DNA of 64,000 nucleotides, from positions 1,074,501 through 1,138,500 of the forward strand of contig NZ_JACWZZ010000001.1 of the NCBI RefSeq assembly GCF_014698995.1, in the 5' to 3' direction. The position numbers and the translations under genes were made by a program. The notes below the pieces were generated by a model, which saw only the letters and a program-made list of their open reading frames with translations, did no database searches and was not told the origin of the DNA. Below, in pieces: positions 24,064 through 31,982 of the stretch. How positions within the stretch are numbered: the first letter of the stretch is position 1; the number at the start of each line of letters is the position of its first letter. The stretch is from Hymenobacter duratus (GTDB taxonomy: Bacteria > Bacteroidota > Bacteroidia > Cytophagales > Hymenobacteraceae).

Positions 24064-26007
24064 TTAAAACTCGTGCAGCCGCTGGGCAATGTTCCAGCGC
24101 AGCGCTACCGTTGGGAAAACGGTGTTCTGCGTGGGGCCATCGGTGAAGCTCTGGCGGCGCATGATGAGCTTGGCATCCAGAAACACGTTCTGACGAGGCT
24201 GATAAGACGCCATAAAGTCGGTGTGGAGCAGTTGGCTCCGGTTGCCCTGGCCTACCGTGTTGCCGAACTCGCTCACGCGGGAGTTGTAGCTGAGCAGCAC
24301 GTTGCCGCCGTAGTTCAGCACGCTCGGGTCGGTGGCATTGGGCCGGTCGAGACCCTGCACGGTATAGAACGCCTTGGCCACCAGCTGCAGGCGTGCTGCG
24401 GGCTGGTAGCTCACAATACCGAGCATTTCGTAGAGGTTGGCGCCCATGGGGTGGGCGAGGGGCTGCTGGTAGTGCTGGAAGTTGGTGTACTGGTCTTCGT
24501 GCTCGTAGGTGTAAGGCCGGATGTAGTTGAACTCCGCCTGCACATCCAGATTCCGGATGCCGGCCACGTCCACGTATTTGCCCCCCAGCTGGAAGGCCTG
24601 CTTGTTAGCCCACCAGCCGTTGCCCGACCGGATCTGGCCCAGCACGAACTCATCCAGCACCAGCTGCCCATAGAGCTGCACCCGCTGCCGGATGTTCCAT
24701 TTAAAATCGAGGCCCAGAATGGCGTTGTCGCCGGAGCCAATCTGCTGCTCGATGGCGCGGTAGAAGATAATCGGGTTCAGGTACTGCAGCTCATACCGGC
24801 CGCGGCGGCGCGCAAACACGATGGCCTCATACACTCCCACATTGAAATTCGACGTTACGTCATAGCTCAGGTGGTGCACATTCAGGTATTTCTTCTGGTA
24901 CACCGTGTCCATGGGGCTGCCGGCCGCGTCGCGCGCACGCTCCACGGTCATTTCCGTGAACAGATTCTGGTAGTTCAGCTTCCAGATGCGCGTGTTCAGT
25001 TTCAGGAAGAAATAGGGCGCGCTGTAATCGGAAAGAATAAGGGAGCGGTAGCCATTGCCGATGACGTTCCGGTCGTGGCCCAGCTGCACGTTGATGTGCT
25101 TGGTGGCCGCGTAGGTGAGGTAGCCCCGCGCCGAGAAAAAGTCGTATTGGCTGCCGCCGATAGTCTTGAAATCCTTCCAGTAGCCCTCATGCGGCACAAT
25201 AGCGTCGCGCCGGATACGCTGCTGCACATAGAGCGGCACGGCCATCTGGTTGTCGGCCAGAAACGTGTAGAAGCCCAGCCGCTGGTCGATGGTACCTTCT
25301 ACCTGCAGGCCGCGGGTGTTGAGAAAGCGCAGCCCATCGGTTTCTGAGTCTTTGCCCGCCGCCAGGCCCAGCACCGGATTTACGCGCAGCGTAAAATCAG
25401 GACTGGAAAGACTATACAGGTCGGTTTGGCGCTGATAAAAGTGCTTCAGCACCGGCCGCTGGCTCTGGTTGAGGGTCGTGGCCTGGGTGGAGTAGTTCCA
25501 GTTGTCGCGCAGCAGGTATTCGGCGTTGAAACGGTCCTGAGCCGAGAGGGTGGCCCCATCAGCCAGCATCCGCTCGGCCAGCCGGGCCACGGCGGCACGG
25601 GCATACGGCCGCACGGCGGTTTGCAGGTCGCCCAGCGAATCGGACCCGTATTTGAGGGCGTAGCGGTCAATCAGGCGGTACACATCCACATCGAGCGGTA
25701 CAGTTACAGCCCCCTGCAGATAAGAGGAGTTCAGCGCTACTGGCGCGGGAGCCACCACGGGAGTCATGGCCATGGTAGCAGCAGCCGAGTCGGCAACTGG
25801 CGGCGCCACGGCAGTGGGCATAGGTGCCGCAACAGGGGCCACCGGCACAGGGCGGGCAGCCTTGCGGCGCAGCAAACCACGCCGGTTACCACGCTGCACT
25901 GAGTCGGCGGGAGGCACCGGCCCATCAAATTTCAGCGACATACTTTGCCCACAGGCAGTATCCGTGAGCAAGGCACTCAGCGCCAGAAAGAGCAGAAGTT
26001 TTTTCAT
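24064..26007 (-). CDS. Wzi/RemB-like outer-membrane protein
   Basis: A 647-residue protein with signal peptide MKKLLLFLALSALLTDTACG, then a low-complexity Pro/Ala/Val linker (near 45-110) and a large beta-barrel type region. Characteristic pieces are YLQGAVTVPLDVDVYRLIDR, LRVNPVLGLAAG, LNTRGLQVEGTID, GYLTYAATKHINVQLGHDRN, NVIGNGYRSLILSDYSAPYF and FTEMTVER. These resemble the capsule assembly protein Wzi family, to which the gliding protein RemB of flavobacteria also belongs. The expected place is the outer membrane, with a role in polysaccharide attachment or motility. The start at 26007 is set by the signal peptide and a -7 box at 26047-26054; the reading frame stays open much further upstream, through a 21-bp repeat array, but that part lacks ATG. 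Confidence 0.8.
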   Translation of the reverse strand: MKKLLLFLALSALLTDTACGQSMSLKFDGPVPPADSVQRGNRRGLLRRKAARPVPVAPVAAPMPTAVAPPVADSAAATMAMTPVVAPAPVALNSSYLQGAVTVPLDVDVYRLIDRYALKYGSDSLGDLQTAVRPYARAAVARLAERMLADGATLSAQDRFNAEYLLRDNWNYSTQATTLNQSQRPVLKHFYQRQTDLYSLSSPDFTLRVNPVLGLAAGKDSETDGLRFLNTRGLQVEGTIDQRLGFYTFLADNQMAVPLYVQQRIRRDAIVPHEGYWKDFKTIGGSQYDFFSARGYLTYAATKHINVQLGHDRNVIGNGYRSLILSDYSAPYFFLKLNTRIWKLNYQNLFTEMTVERARDAAGSPMDTVYQKKYLNVHHLSYDVTSNFNVGVYEAIVFARRRGRYELQYLNPIIFYRAIEQQIGSGDNAILGLDFKWNIRQRVQLYGQLVLDEFVLGQIRSGNGWWANKQAFQLGGKYVDVAGIRNLDVQAEFNYIRPYTYEHEDQYTNFQHYQQPLAHPMGANLYEMLGIVSYQPAARLQLVAKAFYTVQGLDRPNATDPSVLNYGGNVLLSYNSRVSEFGNTVGQGNRSQLLHTDFMASYQPRQNVFLDAKLIMRRQSFTDGPTQNTVFPTVALRWNIAQRLHEF

Positions 26008-26046
26008 AGGGATAAGGCCGCATACGCAAAACCGCCGGCCGGGTCG

Positions 26047-26054
26047 CAAACCTA
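26047..26054 (-). promoter_or_regulatory. -7 box of the Wzi-like gene
   Basis: TAGGTTTG on the minus strand, exact TAnnTTTG match, 40 bp before the ATG at 26007. It argues against translation starting at the in-frame GTG at 26172. Confidence 0.55.
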
Positions 26055-26080
26055 CGCAGTTGCTGCAACACTCAGACTCT

Positions 26081-26110
26081 CCGGTCCGACAGCGGCAGCC
26101 GTCGGACCGG
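26081..26110. repeat. 10-bp perfect dyad
   Basis: CCGGTCCGAC and GTCGGACCGG flank AGCGGCAGCC. It lies about 30 bp upstream of the -7 box of the Wzi-like gene, a position suited to an operator, but no T run follows, so it is not a terminator. The function is not known. Confidence 0.5.
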
Positions 26111-26231
26111 GGGAGGCCGCAGCGGCTGCGGGGGCAACGTGTGCAGCTGCGCCCCCGCCCAAAGCGCCTCACGCTACCCCCGAAACAGCAACTGCACCGC
26201 CCGAAGCACCGGAAATAGCTAGGGGAAAGAC

Positions 26232-26399
26232 CTTCGGGAGCTACAGAAACAGCTTCGGGAGCTAGCGGCGGGGCTTCGGGAGCTACGGGAAGGGCTTCGG
26301 TTGCTATGGGTGGGGCTTTAGTAGCGGCCGCAGCCGGTTCGGGAGGTAGGGAGGCAGCTTCGGGTGCTAGCAGAAGGGCTTTGGGAGCTGAGGCGGGCG
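26232..26399. repeat. tandem array of eight 21-bp units
   Basis: The core CTTCGGGAGCTA, allowing substitutions, recurs at exactly 21-bp steps: 26232, 26253, 26274, 26295, 26316, 26337, 26358 and 26379. The 21-bp period equals seven codons, and on the minus strand the array reads as seven-residue units of the form APEAxxL without a stop, in frame with the Wzi-like gene. The frame closes at a TAG near 26422. It fills most of the 443-bp gap between two divergent genes; the remainder holds the dyad at 26081 and two promoters. Confidence 0.85.
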
Positions 26400-26438
26400 G
26401 GGCGGGGCCGGGGTATGCGGCCTACGCGGCGGGCCCCG

Positions 26439-26446
26439 TACCTTTA
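26439..26446 (+). promoter_or_regulatory. -7-like box abutting the acyltransferase start
   Basis: TACCTTTA (one base off TAnnTTTG) ends 5 bp before the ATG at 26451, implying a leaderless or nearly leaderless transcript. Confidence 0.4.
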
Positions 26447-26450
26447 GGCC

Positions 26451-27392
26451 ATGCCACTGCAACTGCTGCGTCATCATCAACTGGATCTGGCTGCCTGGGA
26501 TGCCTGTGTGGCGCAGGCCCGGCAGGTGGTGCCCTACGCCCAGAGCTGGTGGCTAACCGCCACGGCCGGCCGCTGGGATGCCGTGGTGGAGCCCGGCGCG
26601 CCGGGTGAGTACCGGGCGGTGCTGCCGCTGCCGGTGCGCCACCGGCCATGGGGCCGTGAGGTGCAGCAGCCGGCCTTCACGCAGCAGCTGGGCCTGCTGA
26701 CTACGGCCGCCAGCGGCCATGCTGAGTTGCTGGATTTTCTGCCGCTGCTACGCGGGCACTACCCCCGGTTTTATTTGCAGCTGCACACCGAGCAGGAGTT
26801 GGCGGCCGCGCCGACCGGTTTCCAGTTAGCTGAGCGCCTCACCTACCAGCTGCCGCTAGCAGCCAGCTACGCCACGCTGCACGCTGGCTACGCCGCTGAC
26901 TACCGCCGCCGCCTGCGCCTGAACGCCCAGCTGCCCGTGCCCCTGACAGTGGCCGCTATGAGTTCTGTAGAAGAAATGCTGGCTCTGTTCCGGCAGCACA
27001 GCGGCGAAGCGGCCGGCCTCAAAGACAAGCATTATCAGCAGCTACGCACACTATATGCTGCCCTAAAGCAGCACGGGCAGGCGCTGCCGCTGGCTGTGCG
27101 AAGCCCCGAAACCGGGGAGCTACTGGCCGGGGCGTTGTTTGTGCGCTACCGCACGCGGCTGGTGTATTTGTTTGCGGCCGCCTCGCCGGCGGGCCGGAAA
27201 GCCGGCGCGCCACTGCTGCTGCTCGACCATGTAATTCGGCAGCACGCCGGCACCGTTGGGCTGGTTCTGGATTTTGAAGGCGGCATGATACCGTCTATTG
27301 CCCGTTTTTTTGCCAATTTCGGGGCCACGCCCGTGCCCTACGCGGCTCTTTCCTTCACCCAACGTCCCTGGTACCTGCAATGGATGCGCTGA
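26451..27392 (+). CDS. FemAB/GNAT-like acyltransferase
   Basis: A 313-residue soluble protein starting MPLQLLRHHQLDLAAWDACV, with pieces YAQSWWLTATAGRWDAVVE, ERLTYQLPLAASYATLHAGY, YRRRLRLNAQ, LLAGALFVRYRTRLVYLFAAAS, AGAPLLLLDHVIRQHAGTVG and LDFEGGMIPSIARFFANFGA. The two-part arrangement and the late LDFEG..IPSIARFFANFG motif match the GNAT-fold FemAB-like group (PF13480 type). The substrate is unknown. The reading frame overlaps the start of upp by 13 bp, so the two are cotranscribed and probably translationally coupled. A promoter-like box ends 5 bp before the start codon. Confidence 0.75.
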   Translation: MPLQLLRHHQLDLAAWDACVAQARQVVPYAQSWWLTATAGRWDAVVEPGAPGEYRAVLPLPVRHRPWGREVQQPAFTQQLGLLTTAASGHAELLDFLPLLRGHYPRFYLQLHTEQELAAAPTGFQLAERLTYQLPLAASYATLHAGYAADYRRRLRLNAQLPVPLTVAAMSSVEEMLALFRQHSGEAAGLKDKHYQQLRTLYAALKQHGQALPLAVRSPETGELLAGALFVRYRTRLVYLFAAASPAGRKAGAPLLLLDHVIRQHAGTVGLVLDFEGGMIPSIARFFANFGATPVPYAALSFTQRPWYLQWMR

Positions 27393-28072
27393 TTTCTCCT
27401 TCCGCTGACTCTGCCGCTGCTCCCGAAAGCCGCGTCCACGTCGTATGTGCCGAGCCTTCGGTGGCCAATCATTTCCTCGCCGAATTGCGCGACGTGGAGG
27501 TGCAGCGCGACTCGCTACGGTTCCGCCGCAACCTGCAGCGCCTCGGCGAAATCATGGCTTACCGCATCAGCTCGCAGCTGAGCTACGTGGAAAAAGCCGT
27601 GAAAACGCCGCTGGGCGAGTCGCGAAGCCTGCACCTGCACGATTTTCCGGTGCTGGCTACCGTGCTGCGTGCCGGCCTGCCGTTTCACCAGGGCTTTCTC
27701 AACTACTTCGATCAGTCGCCGAGTGCGTTTGTGGCTGCTTACCGCATCGAAGGCACCTCGCAGGTGCAGGTGCAGGTCGATTACCTATCGGCTCCGAGCC
27801 TGGACGAACGGGTATTGATTCTAGTAGACCCGATGCTGGCCTCGGGCAAGTCGCTGGTGCAAACCTACCGGGCTATGCTGCGCTTCGGCACGCCACGGCA
27901 GGTGCACATTGCCGCTGTTATAGCCTCGCCGGAAGGCGTGGCGCATGTCACGCGCGAAATTCCGGAAGCTACGCTTTGGGTAGCTGCCATCGACGAAAAG
28001 CTCAACGAACACGCCTACATCGTGCCGGGCCTCGGCGACGCTGGCGACCTATCGTACGGTAGCAAGCTCTAA
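27380..28072 (+). CDS. upp: uracil phosphoribosyltransferase
   Basis: Upp salvages uracil by joining it to PRPP to give UMP. The 230-residue product has the PRPP-binding segment VLILVDPMLASGKSLVQTY near 147-165, the upstream VLATVLRAGLPFHQGFLNYF flexible region, and the closing GLGDAGDLSYGSKL, whose GDAGDR-like loop binds uracil. An N-terminal extension of about 20 residues (MDALISPSADSAAAPESR) is longer than usual; it is kept since the ATG at 27380 is the first and lies inside the previous gene. A weaker possibility is a later start. The overlap with the acyltransferase gene indicates one transcript. No terminator is visible after it. Confidence 0.93.
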   Translation: MDALISPSADSAAAPESRVHVVCAEPSVANHFLAELRDVEVQRDSLRFRRNLQRLGEIMAYRISSQLSYVEKAVKTPLGESRSLHLHDFPVLATVLRAGLPFHQGFLNYFDQSPSAFVAAYRIEGTSQVQVQVDYLSAPSLDERVLILVDPMLASGKSLVQTYRAMLRFGTPRQVHIAAVIASPEGVAHVTREIPEATLWVAAIDEKLNEHAYIVPGLGDAGDLSYGSKL

Positions 28073-28197
28073 AGCTGCGCTCCGGTTTGGAACGCATTTT
28101 TGCGGGCCAACCTTATTTGATAACCTGACTTGCCGCTGGGTTCTTTGTAGTTTTAGGCTCCACCCTGTTGCCTGTTCCACCCCTGCTGTTGTCTGTC

Positions 28198-28656
28198 GTG
28201 CTGCCTCAACTTCTCAAATACGCGTCTGTCTTTCTGCTGGGCATGGTCAAGTTCGTGGCTGCGCCAGTAGCCGGTATTGCAGCCGGGCTGCCTGTGGGCC
28301 TTATCTGGGTGCTGTCGGTGGCGGGCATGATGACAACGGTGGTGCTGATTTCGAGCGTGGGCAAAATGTGGGCCCTGCATCAGCGCCGCAAGCGTGAAGC
28401 CAAGGGTAAGCCCCTCTTTAGCCGCAAGAGTCGCCGTATTGTGGGCATCTTCCGGCGCTTCGGGATGGCCGGCATTGCCTTCCTGACACCCATTCTGTTC
28501 AGCCCTATTGGCGGTACTGTCATTGCCACGCAATTGCACGTGCCGCGCTGGCGCATCATGCTGCATATGCTCTGGAGTGCTGTGCTTTGGGGAGCTGCTT
28601 TTACGTTATTGGCCGTTAAGTTCAGCCACTTGCCCATCTTCGACCACTACCGCTAA
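28198..28656 (+). CDS. small integral membrane protein
   Basis: A 152-residue protein with about four hydrophobic stretches (YASVFLLGMVKFVAAPVAGI, GLIWVLSVAGMMTTVVLISS, MAGIAFLTPILFSPIGGTVI, HMLWSAVLWGAAFTLLAVK) separated by a basic loop (HQRRKREAKGKPLFSRKSRR). The FLTPILFSPIGGT piece resembles small-multidrug-export or VTT-like membrane proteins, without certainty. No ATG fits the N-terminus; the GTG at 28198 (MLPQLLKYAS) is preferred, with the TTG at 28168 as an alternative. A TAGTTTTA box at 28148-28155 precedes both. Confidence 0.65.
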   Translation: MLPQLLKYASVFLLGMVKFVAAPVAGIAAGLPVGLIWVLSVAGMMTTVVLISSVGKMWALHQRRKREAKGKPLFSRKSRRIVGIFRRFGMAGIAFLTPILFSPIGGTVIATQLHVPRWRIMLHMLWSAVLWGAAFTLLAVKFSHLPIFDHYR

Positions 28657-28693
28657 AATTCAGCGGCGCGTGTTTTATCATCGGCTCTAAATC

Positions 28694-28723
28694 AAAAAGG
28701 CCTCGCGCGAGCGAGGCCTTTTT
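28694..28723. terminator. bidirectional terminator
   Basis: AAAAAGGCCTCGC and GCGAGGCCTTTTT pair around GCGA. It lies between the membrane-protein gene and the convergent helicase gene. Confidence 0.9.
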
Positions 28724-28754
28724 GCTTACTGATGAAGGCTTGCACGCCAGTATG

Positions 28755-30185
28755 CTACTTATTGCGCCGGGTGCGGGCCTTGGCACGAGCGGCCTTCACA
28801 GCTTTGGTGCCGGGGCGCGAGTCACTGCCTTTGGTGGCGTTGGCCTTGCTGCCTTTGGTGCTGCGGGTAGGGCCCACCACGAAGGGACGGCCGGTACGCT
28901 TATCGATGGTCACACCGGGCTTGATCCACTCTTTGCGCTCATGAAAAGCGCCCTTGAACTCCGGGTCTTCGCGCTTGCGACGCTCGTCCTTCTCGCGGTC
29001 CATGTCCTGCTGTTCCTCAAACATGGTCGGCATCACCGTTACTTCCGGCGGCAGCGGCACCAGCGGGATTTCCTGCCGGATCAGCTCCGAAATGCGCTGC
29101 ATGTGGTGCATTTCGGCCTCGTTGGCGAAGGTGATGGCCGCACCGGTGTGCTGGGCCCGGCCCGTGCGCCCGATGCGGTGCACGTAGTCGTCGTACACCA
29201 ACGGCACATCGAAGTTGATGACGTGGCTTACCTGAGGAACGTCAATGCCGCGGGCTGCCACATCGGTAGCTACCAGAAACCGGATTTCGCCGGCCTTGAA
29301 GGCTTCCATGGCGTTGATGCGCACGTTCTGGCCTTTGTTGCCGTGAATGACGCGTACCTCGCCGTGGGCTTTGCGCTGCAGGAAGCTGGCTACGTTGTCG
29401 GCGTGCTCTTTGGTGCGCGTAAAAATCAGAACCCGCTGGAAGGTGTCCCAATCGAGGAACAGATACTCAAGCAGGTTGATTTTGGTGAGCAGATTGGGCA
29501 CCTCATACAGCTGCTGGGTTACGGTCTGGGCCGAGGTAGCGGCCGGCGTTACTTCCACCCGTACCGGAAACTCCAGAAACTCTTCGCTCAGCACCGTTAC
29601 CTTATCGGGCATGGTGGCCGAGAACAGCACGTTCTGCCGCTTGCTCGGAATAACTTCCAGAATGCGCCGGATCTGGGGCATGAAACCCATGTCCATCATC
29701 TTATCAGCCTCGTCCATCACCAGCGTTTTCAGCTCTTTCAGCACCAAGTCACCGCGCAAGTAGAGTTCCAGCAGGCGGCCTGGTGTGGCAATCAGGATAT
29801 CGACGCCTTGGGCGATAGTTTCAATCTGGGTCTTTGGTCCCAGCCCGCCATAGATGGCAAAAATGCGCAGGTCGGTGTTGACGGCCAGTTTCTTGAAGTG
29901 GCTTTCCAACTGCATGGCCAGCTCACGGGTAGGAGCCAGCACCAGGCCGCGCGGATGAGTGCCCTGCGCGTATTTCACCTTCATGAGCAGCGGCAGCCCG
30001 AAGGCAGCCGTTTTGCCGGTGCCCGTCTGCGCAATGCCCAGCACATCGTGGCCGGCCAGCAGGAGCGGAATGGTCTGCTGCTGCACGGGCGTAGGTTCCG
30101 TAAAACCGGCCTCAGCCACTGCCGTAAGCAGTTGCTTGTTAATCTTGAAATCGGAGAAGGCGAGGGGCTGCGGCGTATCAGACAT
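28755..30185 (-). CDS. DEAD-box RNA helicase, RhlE type
   Basis: A 476-residue ATP-dependent RNA helicase that would remodel RNA in ribosome assembly or decay. All motifs are present: the Q motif FTEPTPVQQQTIP near 28-40, motif I AQTGTGKTAAF near 52-62, Ia PTRELA near 85-90, TPGRLLE, motif II MDEADKMMDMGF near 156, SAT near 186, and motif VI HRIGRTGRAQ near 330. After the core comes a basic, Lys/Arg/Gly-rich tail of about 90 residues (PEFKGAFHERKEW...ARAKARTRRNK), usual for RhlE proteins and thought to bind RNA. The -7 box TACCTTTG lies at 30209-30216, about 24 bp before the start. Confidence 0.95.
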   Translation of the reverse strand: MSDTPQPLAFSDFKINKQLLTAVAEAGFTEPTPVQQQTIPLLLAGHDVLGIAQTGTGKTAAFGLPLLMKVKYAQGTHPRGLVLAPTRELAMQLESHFKKLAVNTDLRIFAIYGGLGPKTQIETIAQGVDILIATPGRLLELYLRGDLVLKELKTLVMDEADKMMDMGFMPQIRRILEVIPSKRQNVLFSATMPDKVTVLSEEFLEFPVRVEVTPAATSAQTVTQQLYEVPNLLTKINLLEYLFLDWDTFQRVLIFTRTKEHADNVASFLQRKAHGEVRVIHGNKGQNVRINAMEAFKAGEIRFLVATDVAARGIDVPQVSHVINFDVPLVYDDYVHRIGRTGRAQHTGAAITFANEAEMHHMQRISELIRQEIPLVPLPPEVTVMPTMFEEQQDMDREKDERRKREDPEFKGAFHERKEWIKPGVTIDKRTGRPFVVGPTRSTKGSKANATKGSDSRPGTKAVKAARAKARTRRNK

Positions 30186-30208
30186 GCTAAAAGGGTATTA
30201 CGAACTAC

Positions 30209-30216
30209 AAAGGTAC
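30209..30216 (-). promoter_or_regulatory. -7 box of the DEAD-box helicase gene
   Basis: TACCTTTG on the minus strand, exact consensus, 24 bp before the ATG at 30185. Confidence 0.6.
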
Positions 30217-30278
30217 GGGGAATGCTGACGGGCACCGGCAGTAGCTCGCATCTTCGCGGAAAAAAATACCCTTCAGAG

Positions 30279-30309
30279 TTTGTAAATCTGTTATTGAGCA
30301 CTACTTTTG
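30279..30309 (+). promoter_or_regulatory. consensus promoter of tRNA-His
   Basis: TTTG at 30279-30282, a 19-bp spacer and TACTTTTG at 30302-30309. The layout is the same as for tRNA-Lys. The tRNA begins 19 bp after the -7 box. Confidence 0.8.
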
Positions 30310-30327
30310 TTGCTCCATAGCATACAT

Positions 30328-30402
<75 letters not shown>

Positions 30403-30409
30403 CTCCCTG

Positions 30410-30443
30410 AAAAGGCCTCAAACGTAACGTATGAGGCCTTTTT
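30410..30443 (+). terminator. terminator of tRNA-His
   Basis: AAAAGGCCTCA and TGAGGCCTTTT pair around a loop of about a dozen bases and end in a T run. Nothing gene-like was seen between it and the kinase start at 30606. Confidence 0.88.
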
Positions 30444-30605
30444 CTTTGCGCTGCCCGCTTTCCTGGCTGCCTGTTCGCGGCACCGTAGAAAGCCGGGTTT
30501 GGCAGTCTGCCGCAACAATATCTGTCCGACTGCGGGAGGATTTGGATATTTGCAGCGTTGCTGAGCAGTAGCATACAATATGAATCACCTTTTTCCTCTC
30601 TACAT

Positions 30606-31538
30606 ATGAGTCTGGTCGTTATCGGGTCCGTGGCGTTCGACGCGCTGGAAACGCCTTTTGGCAAAACCGACAAAATCATTGGTGGCGCTGCTACCTACAT
30701 TTCACTGTCGGCGAGCTATTCCGTGAAGCCGGTAAAACTGGTAGCCGTCGTCGGTGACGACTTTCCGCAGTCGGACATTGACCTGCTCCAGCAGCATGGC
30801 GCCGATACGGAGGGCCTACAGATCAAGCAGGGCGAAAAGTCGTTTTTCTGGTCGGGCAAATATGCCAACGACCTGAACTCGCGTGAAACGCTGGTAACGG
30901 AGCTCAACGTACTGGCCGATTTCGACCCGGTTATTCCCGATTCGTACCAGGATTGCAAGTACCTGATGCTGGGCAACCTGACACCCCAGATCCAGCGCCT
31001 CGTGATTCAGCGCCTCGTCAACCGGCCCAAGCTTATCGTGATGGACACGATGAACTTCTGGATGGACATTGCGCTGGACGAGTTGAAAACGACCATCGAA
31101 ATGGTGGACGTGCTCAGCATTAACGACGAGGAAGCCCGTCAGCTTTCGGGCCAGCACTCACTGGTGAAGGCCGCCAAGATTATCCTGGAAATGGGTCCCA
31201 AATACCTGATTATCAAGAAAGGCGAGCATGGCGCGCTGCTCTTCGATAAGAAGCAGATCTTCTTCGCGCCGGCGCTGCCGCTAGAGGAAGTATTCGACCC
31301 GACCGGTGCCGGCGACACGTTTGCAGGCGGCTTCATCGGCCACCTCGCCGCCACCGACGACATTAGCTTCGAGAACATGAAGCGCGCCGTGATTCACGGT
31401 TCGGCTATGGCCTCGTTCTGCGTAGAAAAGTTCGGCACGGAGCGCCTGCTGCACCTGACACAGGAAGAAATTGAAACCCGCGAACAGCAGTTTGCCGACC
31501 TGGTGGCCGTGGCCCCGGCGGCCGTTGCTGCGTCGTAG
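30606..31538 (+). CDS. PfkB family carbohydrate kinase
   Basis: A 310-residue kinase of the ribokinase/PfkB family. It begins MSLVVIGSVAFDALETPFGK, has the early glycine pair motif IIGGAATYISLSAS, VAVVGDDFP, and the catalytic signature DPTGAGDTFAGGFIGH near 231-246, where the Asp before TF is the base that activates the sugar hydroxyl. The C-terminus has an added HGSAMASFCVEKFGTERLLH segment. The exact substrate (adenosine, ribose or another sugar) cannot be read. The start at 30606 is used since the in-frame codons from 30558 do not fit the family. A GATATTTG box at 30545-30552 may be its promoter. Confidence 0.9.
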   Translation: MSLVVIGSVAFDALETPFGKTDKIIGGAATYISLSASYSVKPVKLVAVVGDDFPQSDIDLLQQHGADTEGLQIKQGEKSFFWSGKYANDLNSRETLVTELNVLADFDPVIPDSYQDCKYLMLGNLTPQIQRLVIQRLVNRPKLIVMDTMNFWMDIALDELKTTIEMVDVLSINDEEARQLSGQHSLVKAAKIILEMGPKYLIIKKGEHGALLFDKKQIFFAPALPLEEVFDPTGAGDTFAGGFIGHLAATDDISFENMKRAVIHGSAMASFCVEKFGTERLLHLTQEEIETREQQFADLVAVAPAAVAAS

Positions 31539-31560
31539 TTGTCTGCTGAATTCGTACTGG

Positions 31561-31591
31561 AAAGCCCCGGCCGTCAGGTTCGGGGCTTTTT
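31561..31591 (+). terminator. terminator of the PfkB kinase gene
   Basis: AAAGCCCCG and CGGGGCTTT pair around a loop and are followed by a T run, 22 bp past the stop. Confidence 0.85.
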
Positions 31592-31669
31592 GTTGCCCAT
31601 ATTTTGCGCAACCCCGCGGCCGGCTGGGCGGTACAAGGAGTATCTGTTCACCAGTAAATCCCCACGGCC

Positions 31670-31918
31670 ATGAGCATGAGCAAGAAACAAACTGACCTGA
31701 CGAATGACCAAACTTCTGTCAATCCGGCTGCCAATACCAAAAAGAAAAGCACGCAAGTCCAGAACCCGAACGTGAGCAACGTATCCACGCACGGCAACAC
31801 GACCGATGGCAATTCCTCCGGCGACAATAATATTCCGCCCATCCGCAACAACCCCCAGGGCAATAAGCCCATGTCGGTTGACGGCAACGGCAAAGGTCCC
31901 GGCCGCAAAGCTGACTAA
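31670..31918 (+). CDS. small hydrophilic, probably disordered protein
   Basis: An 82-residue protein of very low complexity: many Asn, Ser, Thr, Gly, Lys and Pro, almost no large hydrophobic residues (pieces QTDLTNDQTSVNPAAN, KKKSTQVQNPNVSNVSTHGN, GNGKGPGRKAD). It has no signal peptide and no cysteine. It has its own terminator, supporting a real gene, and an ATG is repeated at 31676. I do not recognise a family; the composition suggests a disordered stress or nucleic-acid-associated protein, which is a guess. Confidence 0.6.
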   Translation: MSMSKKQTDLTNDQTSVNPAANTKKKSTQVQNPNVSNVSTHGNTTDGNSSGDNNIPPIRNNPQGNKPMSVDGNGKGPGRKAD

Positions 31919-31930
31919 CCATCTAAGCGA

Positions 31931-31969
31931 CAAAAAAGCCCCGTCAGAATATCTGGCGGGGCTTTTTTG
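31931..31969. terminator. bidirectional terminator
   Basis: CAAAAAAGCCCCG and CGGGGCTTTTTTG pair around a TCAGAATATCTGG loop. It ends the small gene before it and the convergent lipoprotein gene after it. Confidence 0.9.
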
Positions 31970-31982
31970 TGCAATGAAATTA

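Noticed and set aside
26008..26172. Longer form of the Wzi-like protein starting at GTG 26172
   Set aside because: The signal peptide at 26007 and the -7 box at 26047-26054 place the start downstream; the added residues are Arg/Cys-rich and unlike a secreted protein's N-terminus.
28722..30320. Plus-strand open frame of 532 codons
   Set aside because: Antisense to the DEAD-box helicase gene, which has complete motifs; the frame covers the terminator and tRNA promoter as well.
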